From Rickettsiales bacterium (lineage in GTDB: Bacteria; Pseudomonadota; Alphaproteobacteria; Rickettsiales; UBA3002), in contig CANEUT010000002.1 of assembly GCA_947441895.1 (NCBI GenBank), forward strand, positions 1 through 33,900: a DNA stretch of 33,900 nucleotides, given 5' to 3'. Under the pieces are notes generated by a model, which saw only the letters and a program-made list of their open reading frames with translations, was not told where the DNA came from and did not search any database. Numbering within the stretch: position 1 is the stretch's first letter; every line of letters begins with the position of its first letter. The position numbers and the translations under genes are program-made. Positions 10,001 through 16,062 of the stretch are shown here, one piece after another.

Positions 10001-11518
10001 AATCGTCGCAATTTAACATTTAATGAGTTGGAACGTTTTGTGCCAAAGCCTGAGCTTGATCTCGCACATGCTATAGGGCCAGCCAAGCTAACGATGGATC
10101 AGTGCATTTTTGGTGGGTTGCTACCCGGTGCCGCAATCAAACGTCACCGCGAAGGCGACGAACATATCGTGCGCGAAAACGATGCCGAGGTCGAAACATT
10201 GCGTCTCATGGCGCGCACGCTAGGCTATACGCCGCCGGAGATCATCACGAGTGGGAAAGACCGTTATGAAACCTTAAGAAATTCCCTCAAGCATCAGGGA
10301 TTTTTCGAGCGGCAGGTAACGCTGGAGGATTGTATCCGACTGCAGACAGCCTGTACTCAGGCTGATATTCCTTGCGCGAAGCTTGACCAAATCCTCGAGC
10401 ATTTACCTACGCTTTTATGCGAAAAACCAAAAAATTTGGTACAAAAAAAATTGAACGATGGCAGCGTGGACATTTCTGCGCCGTTGGAGCGTATTTTTAC
10501 TAACGCGCTTGTGCATGGGGCCCTAAGCCCGGCTCAATTCGTGGCGTTATTAGTGAAGCTTGACCCTACATCGCTCAATGTCGATCACGTGCCCATGTGC
10601 AGCATTAAGGCAGGAGGTCTCACCTTACAATTCAAACTGCGCAAACCCATAGCGCGCACCAGCACGATGCCAGCCGATCAGCTGGCAGCGGCGATTGATC
10701 CGACGACCCTTTGGTTAGAGATTCCAGACGTTTCAGCGCCACATTTTGACAGGCGGCAGAATTTCAGCGATCTGGTTAATGTTGGTCGCCACGCCCGACG
10801 TAGTGGTGCCAATTTCAGTGAAGGGCAGGCATTACTTGACCGCCTGCTGGCAGATAAATTCCGCTCCGGTGAAGCTGCACCGCAGCAGCGGCTGGTAACG
10901 GCACATGCCGCGTTCACTGAACTGTTTGGCCCTACTGAAGGTGATGCGCTATTTTTCCAGCAAATGAAGGATTTTGAATCGCGGCAGGAGCGAGGGTTCC
11001 AATCCGGCGACCATGTATCTTCCACTAAAAAACCTTCGGATTGCGCTATTGCCGCTAACCACCGCAACCGACTGATTGATCGGCGCAACAAAGGCGAAGT
11101 TTCTGTGGTAGAGGGCACGCGCAACGCGCAACGCAATGAACCGGAGGCGAAATTATGGGTCATCGGCAATGATAGCGACCTGGTGTCGGCCGAACAATAT
11201 CGCTTGCTCGCCCCGGAAACAAAAATAGCTAAAAATGGGCGTGAAAAAACGCAGGATCCCATAACGCTTGGTAAAAAGTGCGAAAGCCCAGGCATTCGTC
11301 TGCGGCCACCCGTGGCGGCGCAGCATTCGCGGTTGGTGGAGGCGCAGGGCCCAGCTTCGCAGGACGATGTGAACATCCATAACGTGCCCACCCGCGATTG
11401 GCTGGAATATGTTGGGCGTTTGAATGACATATCACCCACCGCTAAGCGGAACCCCGATGATTTTACCCATAAATACGCGAAGGCCAGTGTACCTTTCCGT
11501 ACAAAGTTTTTAGGTTAG
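4016..11518 (+). CDS. Giant 2,500-residue nuclease: N-terminal DEDDh exonuclease, C-terminal split PIN domain
   Basis: The N-terminus holds a complete DnaQ/ExoI-type DEDDh exonuclease: Asp44 and Glu46 in VADTETTGL, Asp209 in FNSPFDIPFL, and His326 and Asp331 in AHSAIEDV, preceded by LDGLMKTAGLA as in DnaQ relatives. Residues about 430-520 weakly resemble the SH3-like part of exonuclease I. A long, mostly helical middle follows with no family I recognise. The C-terminus carries PIN nuclease motifs in the right order: Asp1675 (YFVLDTSAII), Glu1737 (PDYVFYELSGL), Asp2342 (PSDCAIAA) and Asp2386/Asp2388 (GNDSDL). About 600 residues separate the second and third acids, where an ordinary PIN domain of about 130 residues has a few dozen. 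Both catalytic sets look intact. No signal peptide or membrane segment is seen. The RecJ-like gene starts 6 bases after the stop. Expected activities are 3'-5' single-strand exonuclease plus endonuclease. Exonuclease call strong, PIN call good, cellular role unknown. Confidence 0.85.
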   Translation: MALFHDVTADYVERPRKAADGASALQMSREELKQLHESGLGVADTETTGLKSGENGLTEPAVIRAMTIGEIKAYNREAKRQGLPADQRIPVPRGYADSELRLIALQHFVLPNRPMIHDREDGHELPRGSYNSDRQKAFEYDISAYALGVTGAEVVREKGYGPLTDLKIHGKKVETLPSFVPLMQSFLLFTGKSDVGPKQGVAYFNSPFDIPFLRELFVDAMAYDAAKKNEHRHHERAVNRRLPQELDIDYHAETTTPEQRAKIITHIKKRLLDSGIAQEKMAEYFAPARWHCVLQSYRAAHPELAGHTLDGLMKTAGLAEGDRGAHSAIEDVVLTARGMLHLLGEAKLGQNNLPAMGELPGMILRRSHGAGASSHAAENGRDVVITLPHGKTPHAKAVEHWLRSFNRANPADERDPALNPHGKPWFSQFIENEQGLKIVASGAEKRPLFLSFTKHLGVASHLLDGRYPWLTALEANDKPGTYVDVTVNGEHLHDVPWNILRRNVAYLDKQPASERVEMLKFLRDIGKATDALGGVLLREENGVRYLRLYGHVRQHGTVDIPWPKNVHLADAQKIVFDNLEQAVRLGITPHAVRSELMSSGEVEDDGVQDDDHKRIVAEKKYSSTTLDIISPPDGRAHIHREITPALFQLFKAGLPSDARHGSFNRTIDTVKYGKHYTIAVNKVTHGSDSFITLDGPPEAFDAFVARQKPDRTYEPIAEKPTNILTDAGWLLDRLQKTPGVPKDGVEVTANNRIIVHQPQGISSDALALMHHIGIPHRAAEKEIRFSAGALMQDAFTWSLDISRALKNKAYEKEMGANSIVPSIVKGLKDMSEKGESHKRLDHAKFDPMLGLQLHYKPRSSEAAEIIRIPVDKMLARTLPIGRRRVQRVFARLMHSPKKIESANEEMRWEVTLTPLEQTMLGHALAEVGTSVTWRHNAKGDPCFVITESELSSRGNPIYLAMQTMSDQLATLTESTDVPEWYFSAHPELNGDRIALQLPARPLFEASAAPVYQGIRSYLRRMEHGGAGGDSLNKGLSRIMGERSGKGGSVLKQLDYALRRDSDAQLSILLNVVEQEAPKLQALHKHTLDLARNIAPSDKPSLKRELALNQEMLKDRIWVAHIIAACDAMAEKEPAQAANWMEIRHKATGVADKMAIAIHGADRLREALNTGAHTIANDGSHWRSSLVGASVNARLDILEKVYIEAAQTHTPNLVEKYVEKQRATLEQFGMQQEDKLAGLLHPYHAHAALRLAVLHTVERDPQRKHLLARAATVALKDAYGFAPDKSAEFLRLYETIADPASNPAQCKQAGEVFVAGIPSFNEDAYWLPMQLFGKAKEGDLTKSQRAELPAIIAKEVKKAYHEVGLAHLYLAAEMAAELEIVRKELAHKKPRQAKNAGVREKTLEIGLQHQKSEMLRCYAASGFSTKNAEAELRGKTRAAIEKRPDFLLQMKKHKEFLKLRENQPKLVEYNAKQQEAILRAAITQEGGQKRLEEFYQHKLVEETSLAKQVRAVAVNHPDFEASRAQVNKAAILTAKNHMVAELDDLGKIEYHTRRDLEALGLLLQDMAVKLHPQLEATPIKPQRMDLPEFQGLAKNPIPELRAAAEKLDRLSLHQAKAKISPSEQVTKEEYKQRRIYHSLGALVNKPVDHVLGGAAGPLSQQIDSIKNTIPDYFVLDTSAIIGYFDVLRHDTARPRDTHGTKPDFVGYHGNLLRRLQALAMPQAHGTMPLRIPDYVFYELSGLMPPMLQSATKHFAAIEKSYAPKLEKARGTRHETLLRDKAREYQTKIDDLVDWSIRLDRRRPLDLKSSIGDRVEELNQLFTIFAYHPEVMLPTKVGTDFQQSARVESAVVAGIGMINRPVTPTYYRDEIAKLRIAIAADKAQLKAKPSLANYTLSFNDLLQTPGLDFDIKHLRIHWGQMYFMGLIDEHQYRNFMRNISGAKEANEQGHDNNSRFVTYGSLVNRTKETGLTGSGLVNAVRNARSAQVQDGSKEEMVNRRNLTFNELERFVPKPELDLAHAIGPAKLTMDQCIFGGLLPGAAIKRHREGDEHIVRENDAEVETLRLMARTLGYTPPEIITSGKDRYETLRNSLKHQGFFERQVTLEDCIRLQTACTQADIPCAKLDQILEHLPTLLCEKPKNLVQKKLNDGSVDISAPLERIFTNALVHGALSPAQFVALLVKLDPTSLNVDHVPMCSIKAGGLTLQFKLRKPIARTSTMPADQLAAAIDPTTLWLEIPDVSAPHFDRRQNFSDLVNVGRHARRSGANFSEGQALLDRLLADKFRSGEAAPQQRLVTAHAAFTELFGPTEGDALFFQQMKDFESRQERGFQSGDHVSSTKKPSDCAIAANHRNRLIDRRNKGEVSVVEGTRNAQRNEPEAKLWVIGNDSDLVSAEQYRLLAPETKIAKNGREKTQDPITLGKKCESPGIRLRPPVAAQHSRLVEAQGPASQDDVNIHNVPTRDWLEYVGRLNDISPTAKRNPDDFTHKYAKASVPFRTKFLG

Positions 11519-11524
11519 GCGCCC

Positions 11525-13750
11525 ATGGCAGAACACATGATAAAGTTTTCCTATGCTGAGCCGAAGCGACCAAGGCCAAGCAAAATAGCAGATATACGTG
11601 CGCGCCTTAAAGAGAACGATGCGCCACTTGAGCAGCGCCTCGCCACCATGCTGGCCGACCAGCTAAAGTTGTCTGCTGATAGTTTATTGCGGCGCGACCT
11701 GATCGAACCCATGCAATATGACGATATCGTGCCGCAGGTGCAGACTGCAATGGCAGCGAATATCAAGGATTTCAGTGCAGCAGCGGAGCAGATTTGCGAG
11801 GCAATCCGCAAAGGAAAAACCATTGGTATCTCAGCAGATTATGACGCGGATGGCAATACTTCACTTGCGCTGTTCATCCGCATGTTGCGCGAATGCGGTA
11901 TGCCGCCTGAGAAAATTATTAAGCATATCCCCAACCGCGATCAGGATGGGTACGGCATCAACGAATCGGCGGTGGATGATTTTGCCGCGCACCATGTCGA
12001 CCTGATGATTACACTCGATAATGGTACACGGGCGGAGAAGCCGATCAAAAAAGCGCTGGACGCCGGGATGGAAGTGATTGTCATCGATCACCATGGCGAT
12101 GCGGGTGGAAAAACGCTGCCACCACAAGCGAAGGTGGTAAATCCAAATATCCTTGCCAATGTTACCGCCACCAAGCAATCCTCGACTCTGGAAGAAACCA
12201 AAAATCTTGCTGCTGTGGGGGTAAGCTACATGATGGCGACGGAGGTGATGGCCCGCATGAACGTGGATCGCGCGAGTGATGCGCAGCTCGACCCAAAGTC
12301 ACTGCTAGGCCTTGTGGCACTCGGCACGGTGTCGGACGTAGTGCCGATGGGTATGCTCAATCGCGCACTGGCGCGCGAGGGGATGGGGCGTATGCGTCGA
12401 GGCGAGGATAAAAACATCCTGCGTTTTATGCGCGGTGTAGGAATAGATGACCCCACCAAAATGAGTGAAAGTGATATAGCTTTCCGTCTTGGACCTATCA
12501 TCAACGCCCCGGGGCGACTGGGTGATTCGGTGGCGTGGGCGTTTCTCTCGGCCATGCAGGGCGAGGCAGAAAAGCCTGCGCTAGAGGCAGCGATTAATCA
12601 TACAGTCGATGAGTTGCACGAGGCAGCCGTTGCACTAAAATCCGAGGAGCAGAAGACAAAAGAAGCGAATATCCAAAAATGGCGTAAAGCGAACCCGGAT
12701 AAAATTCGAAGCGAGGAAAAGAATCTCTCGCCACTCTATGACACCATCCCTGAGAATCCCTACCTCGATCGGCTGATTCAATCTTCCATTGCCTGTAACG
12801 AGGAACGCAAGAATATCGAATTCCTGATGCAGCCAGAAATTCGCGCCGAAGCAAAAAAACAAAGCAACATGCCCATCCGCGTCATTGCGGGGGAAGGCTG
12901 GCACGAAGGTGTCATCGGTATCGCCGCCAGTCGAGTGAAGGAGGAGTTCGGCCTTCCTGCGGTCATTGGCAGCATTAAGCAGCTGGAAAACGGCACCTGG
13001 CAGGCTAAATTCTCTGCCCGCAGCATTCGGGTGGCGGGCTACCCCGTCGATATTGGCGCGGCCTTCGGCGCACTGGGGCCGCAACATCAGGATGACACAA
13101 CCTCCCTGTTTGCCAAAGCGGGTGGCCACCCGATGGCTGGAGGTGCCACCATTTTTGCCACAACACGGGAGGAGCTAGACGACAAAATCCGACGCTTCAG
13201 CGCCGCATTAAACGAGCGTCTCGGGCCCGATGCAGAGCGTGCCATCGCCCATCGCAGCGAGCAGATTTTTGGCACGATTGATCTTTCTTCTGTCTCCCTC
13301 AACACCGAAAAAGCTGTGGGCAGTGTTGCGGATAGGTTAAATACGCTGTTGAATGCGATTCCCCACGCCGGGCCATTTGGCGAGGCGATGCCTGCGCCCG
13401 TCGTAGCGATCCGCGGTGTGGGGATTTATCCGCCAGAAACGGGGCGCAGCGAATCGCGCCGGGGGCACCTAAATTTCGATATCAAGGGCGATCATAACCC
13501 TCTACGCATTCACTGCCGCGCCAGCCATGCAGGCGGCACGGTGTTGGCGGATCAACTACATGCACTGCAAAATGGGTTAAAGAAGGGAATCGTTGTTGGC
13601 CAACTGACGCGCAAGGCAGATGGCACGTTTCAGATGGAGGTGGAGCACGTGCTGCCCGATAACGGCCTGGCTGCCGACCCGGCTTTTACTAAATCCGGCA
13701 TTTTCGGACTGGTTGGTCTGAGCCGAGAGCAAAGCGCCCGCTCGGCCTAA
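11525..13750 (+). CDS. RecJ-like DHH/DHHA1 single-stranded DNA exonuclease, enlarged
   Basis: 741 residues, against about 560-600 for typical RecJ, which degrades single-stranded DNA 5' to 3'. The DHH catalytic motifs are all present: SADYDADGNTS (Asp105, 107, 109), PNRDQDGYG, LDNG (Asp165) and the DHH triad at 188-190. GTVSDVVPMGMLNR and NAPGRLGD follow. The DHHA1 half has EGWHEGVIGIAASR (His460), KFSARS and AGGHPMAGG (His535), and the tail after PFGEAMPAP fits the RecJ OB fold. Extra length lies in a charged N-terminal extension (about 1-95) and a Lys/Glu-rich linker (about 360-450). Six bases separate it from the giant nuclease stop, so translation is probably coupled. It is a dedicated island version rather than necessarily the housekeeping recJ. 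Enzyme family certain, cellular role inferred. Confidence 0.92.
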   Translation: MAEHMIKFSYAEPKRPRPSKIADIRARLKENDAPLEQRLATMLADQLKLSADSLLRRDLIEPMQYDDIVPQVQTAMAANIKDFSAAAEQICEAIRKGKTIGISADYDADGNTSLALFIRMLRECGMPPEKIIKHIPNRDQDGYGINESAVDDFAAHHVDLMITLDNGTRAEKPIKKALDAGMEVIVIDHHGDAGGKTLPPQAKVVNPNILANVTATKQSSTLEETKNLAAVGVSYMMATEVMARMNVDRASDAQLDPKSLLGLVALGTVSDVVPMGMLNRALAREGMGRMRRGEDKNILRFMRGVGIDDPTKMSESDIAFRLGPIINAPGRLGDSVAWAFLSAMQGEAEKPALEAAINHTVDELHEAAVALKSEEQKTKEANIQKWRKANPDKIRSEEKNLSPLYDTIPENPYLDRLIQSSIACNEERKNIEFLMQPEIRAEAKKQSNMPIRVIAGEGWHEGVIGIAASRVKEEFGLPAVIGSIKQLENGTWQAKFSARSIRVAGYPVDIGAAFGALGPQHQDDTTSLFAKAGGHPMAGGATIFATTREELDDKIRRFSAALNERLGPDAERAIAHRSEQIFGTIDLSSVSLNTEKAVGSVADRLNTLLNAIPHAGPFGEAMPAPVVAIRGVGIYPPETGRSESRRGHLNFDIKGDHNPLRIHCRASHAGGTVLADQLHALQNGLKKGIVVGQLTRKADGTFQMEVEHVLPDNGLAADPAFTKSGIFGLVGLSREQSARSA

Positions 13751-13820
13751 TAAGGCTCGCCGTCCGGCTTTTTACGAGGAGCTGCACGATCAGCGCGGGC
13801 GGCGCAGTTAAAGTTTGAGC

Positions 13821-13844
13821 CAAATCTGGCCCCCGCAACCAACC
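13821..13844 (+). repeat. Internal attachment repeat between islands (attR of island 1, attL of island 2)
   Basis: A perfect 24-base copy of the tRNA-fMet 3' end including CCA and three following bases. There is no tRNA 5' part before it, so it is not a gene. It marks the distal end of island 1 and the proximal end of island 2. Confidence 0.88.
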
Positions 13845-14031
13845 ATACTATTCGCGGCCATTCGCCCGCGTTCGAAAAACCCAAAAAATATTTATATTTA
13901 CAGAAGCTTACGCCTCAAACTCGTTCGTCTGTGGTCGTAATGGTGCGGCTGCAGCCAACCATTTTGAGGGTATATTTGTGGGTACAAACCACAGGTACCC
14001 AGATGAGGTATCTCATGACGGAGTCAGTCTG

Positions 14032-14088
14032 ATGCCACGCATGAATCGCAAGCTGACAGATATTGAGATAGCTATCATTTACACCTAG
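14032..14088 (+). pseudogene. Remnant of a P4-type tyrosine integrase (N-terminal 18 codons)
   Basis: The frame reads MPRMNRKLTDIEIAIIYT and then stops at 14086-14088. The segment KLTDIEI matches the start of P4-type integrases (DUF4102 N-terminus, usually KLTDxEIKAAKP). It lies 188 bp from the tRNA-derived repeat, and the upstream sequence has GGGTA direct repeats and the inverted pair GGGTAC/GTACCC (13980-14000), the arrangement seen before such integrases. The rest of the gene is missing, replaced by the GAF-GGDEF gene. The peptide is short, so certainty rests on position as much as on sequence. Confidence 0.55.
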
Positions 14089-14154
14089 ATGGATTAGCTT
14101 TTTCTCTTGCGCTCTCTGTGCAAAAAATTGATAAAATATACAGGGGGGTGTGAT

Positions 14155-15204
14155 ATGCTAGAAGCCGAGTTGCCACAGAATGAGAATGAACGCCTTGATC
14201 TTTTGTATGGCTTAAATATTCTTGATACCCCAGTCGAGGAACGATTTGATCGTATTACTCGCCTCGTATGTAATATTTTAGATGTTCCTATTGCTGCCAT
14301 TTCATTGGTTGACGAACATCGGCAATGGTTCAAGTCCATACAGGGTTTAAAAGCTACTGAAACTGAGCGCCGCGTTGCATTTTGCGCTCATGCTATCCTC
14401 GATGAAGGATTAATGCTTGTTTCTGATGCTACAAAAGATGTGCGATTTTTAGATAATCCGCTGGTAACGGGTGACCCCAATATTCGTTTTTATGCAGGTC
14501 AGCCACTTTCTTTAGTGCCGAATATGCGTTTGGGAACCCTATGCGCTATTGATTCAAAAACGCGTGAGTTGACAAAACGTGAAGCGGACATCATGCGCGA
14601 TTTAGGACGCATGGTTGAGTCTGAGCTGCAGCTGTTATTTTTAGCCAGTTCTCAAAGAAAGCGCATCGTTTCATTTGAAAACGTAGAGCTTGATATGATG
14701 GTTGATCCCGTGACCCGTCTATGGAGCCGGAAGGGAACTTTAGAAATGCTTGAGCGTGAGTGGGATTGGGCTTGCGATGGAGGAGAGGACATCGCCTTTG
14801 CATGTGTAGGTTTATACCAGCTCACCAATGATATGAAACCAGAAGAGAGCTATCGGTTTGATGAAGCGATTACCGTGGCTTCACAAACCATTTCACGTGC
14901 ATTGGGTGTAAATGACTTAATTGGTCGTTGGAGTGATAACCAATTCATCCTCGTATTTCATGGCTATGGCGCGACTGGACTGAATCATATGATGCAGTCG
15001 ATTCAAAAAGAGCTCGAATGCCCATTTTTCCTGGAAGATGGCACTTCTGTATCATTAAAAATACGTGCTGGTGCTTTTGGTATGACTGCAAATAAAGAAG
15101 ATCGGGTTGAACGGTTAACATTGATGATGAATCAGGAGTATGAAAAAACAAGTCTTGAAATGTTACCAATTAGCGTAAATCACGCCAGTATAGTTTGGCG
15201 CTGA
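14155..15204 (+). CDS. GAF domain protein with degenerate GGDEF domain
   Basis: 349 residues. I choose the ATG at 14155, preceded by AGGGGGG; an in-frame ATG at 14107 has no ribosome site. The N-terminal two-fifths is a GAF sensor of the widespread type ENERLDLLYGLNILDTP ... QWFKS ... FCAHAIL ... RFYAGQPL ... LGTLCAID. The C-terminal half aligns in layout with a GGDEF domain (DPVTRLWSRKG in place of DxLTGLxNR), but the active-site loop reads SDNQF at residues 260-264 instead of GGDEF, so diguanylate cyclase activity is very unlikely. It may bind a small ligand or another protein. The sequence is visibly richer in A and T than the flanking core genes and it is the only gene of island 2, consistent with transfer. 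Domains certain, role unknown. Confidence 0.85.
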   Translation: MLEAELPQNENERLDLLYGLNILDTPVEERFDRITRLVCNILDVPIAAISLVDEHRQWFKSIQGLKATETERRVAFCAHAILDEGLMLVSDATKDVRFLDNPLVTGDPNIRFYAGQPLSLVPNMRLGTLCAIDSKTRELTKREADIMRDLGRMVESELQLLFLASSQRKRIVSFENVELDMMVDPVTRLWSRKGTLEMLEREWDWACDGGEDIAFACVGLYQLTNDMKPEESYRFDEAITVASQTISRALGVNDLIGRWSDNQFILVFHGYGATGLNHMMQSIQKELECPFFLEDGTSVSLKIRAGAFGMTANKEDRVERLTLMMNQEYEKTSLEMLPISVNHASIVWR

Positions 15205-15327
15205 AATGCCTGTTCCGTTTTAATGGATCGGCATTTGTAAACAGGTTGTCTGGCCCAGCCTTAATTGGGGCGCCCAGTTTTCAGTTAGCAGTGTAAAATG
15301 GGCTAGCTTGGCGGTAACGTTTCAGCT

Positions 15328-15349
15328 AAATCGCGCACCCGCAACCAAC
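15328..15349 (+). repeat. Outer attachment remnant of island 2 (degenerate tRNA-fMet 3' end)
   Basis: 19 of 22 bases match the tRNA-fMet 3' end repeat, including an unbroken CCCGCAACCAAC. It has the same orientation as the other two copies. It sits 23 bp before the stop codon of umuD, giving a sharp boundary between island and core. The mismatches suggest an older integration or a divergent attachment site. Confidence 0.65.
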
Positions 15350-15372
15350 TGCGCCGTTGAGGCTTCCCACAT

Positions 15373-15888
15373 TTAATGCGACTGAATGGAGCGGGTGACG
15401 ACTCCCCAAATGGTAACGCCGGTTTCCGAATCAATAGGAATTTCGTTGAAAGCCGGATTAGCGGGCATAAGAAAAGCTTTGTTCTTTTTAACGATGAGGT
15501 ATTTCACGGTGATGGAACCATCCACCGCGGCGACGACGATTTTGCCGTGGGTGGGCTTCATTCGGCGGTTTACCACCAGCAGCGTGCCATCGGGGATGCC
15601 AGCATCGATCATGGAATCACCAGTGGCATAGGCGAGGAAGGTTTCTTCCGGATCATCCACCAGATAGCTATGCAGGTCGATATGTTCGTCTACCTGATCA
15701 TCGGCGGGCATGGGCATGCCGGCTTGCACACGGCTGGAATAAAGCGGTAACTTAATGCCGCGATTGGCAGCAAATTGTTTAATTTCATTCACCATGCTGG
15801 CGGGGACGCGAATGCGCTCAGTCACCTCACCATAGGTGCCTTTGCCTTTGGGTCTGCCAGCACCTTTTCGTACGCCACCGCGTGCCAT
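15373..15888 (-). CDS. umuD: UmuD-type S24 self-cleaving protein (SOS mutagenesis)
   Basis: 171 residues. From about residue 50 it follows UmuD closely: RVQAGMPMPADD contains the Ala56-Gly57 self-cleavage site, GDSMIDAGIPDGTLLVV the catalytic Ser92, and TVKYL the catalytic Lys129. In the SOS response RecA filaments stimulate cleavage, and the product acts with UmuC as DNA polymerase V. The first 45 residues are extra compared with the 139-residue E. coli protein and begin with a basic RKGAGRPKGKG stretch like an AT-hook, then a short segment resembling a ribbon-helix-helix start. The ribosome site GGAGT supports the start at 15888. Normally umuC follows umuD directly, but here the gene ends against the island border and no umuC is in the window. 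I saw no clear LexA box upstream. Confidence 0.88.
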   Translation of the reverse strand: MARGGVRKGAGRPKGKGTYGEVTERIRVPASMVNEIKQFAANRGIKLPLYSSRVQAGMPMPADDQVDEHIDLHSYLVDDPEETFLAYATGDSMIDAGIPDGTLLVVNRRMKPTHGKIVVAAVDGSITVKYLIVKKNKAFLMPANPAFNEIPIDSETGVTIWGVVTRSIQSH

Positions 15889-16062
15889 TGCTTACTCCAT
15901 TGATTTTTGTCCCGATAATCAAACATGCACGTCATTGGCGTGCGCGTCAAGCGATTCTTTACATGTTAGGCACGGTTAACTAACAACGCCTAAGCGCTGG
16001 CCAAAGCCTGGCAAGTTCGTATAGTTGTAAACTAATACACTTTTGAAATCACGGAACATGCC

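Larger units (their letters stand above)
13751..14154. other. Island 1 / island 2 junction, no intact gene
   Basis: About 400 bp that contains the internal attachment repeat (13821-13844), integrase arm-like GGGTA motifs (13968-13972, 13980-13985, 13995-14000) and an integrase N-terminal remnant (14032-14088). No convincing rho-independent terminator is seen after the RecJ-like gene, although GC-rich sequence followed by five Ts lies near 13770. Confidence 0.6.

Noticed and set aside
10678..11439. 253-residue open frame on the minus strand inside the giant nuclease gene
   Set aside because: The plus strand here encodes PIN motifs in the right order. The minus frame is Ser/Arg-rich without any family pattern or ribosome site, so it is a shadow frame.
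13751..13785. Rho-independent terminator after the RecJ-like gene
   Set aside because: A GC-rich stretch is followed by five Ts, but I could not draw a stable stem with a workable loop.
14107..14154. Earlier ATG for the GAF-GGDEF gene
   Set aside because: There is no ribosome site before 14107, while AGGGGGG stands just ahead of the ATG at 14155, whose protein starts at the conserved GAF N-terminus.
15889..16062. LexA box in front of umuD
   Set aside because: GTTC followed by a seven-base gap lacks the second GTTC expected for the alphaproteobacterial site, and there is no CTG-N10-CAG site. SOS control remains possible but is not shown.
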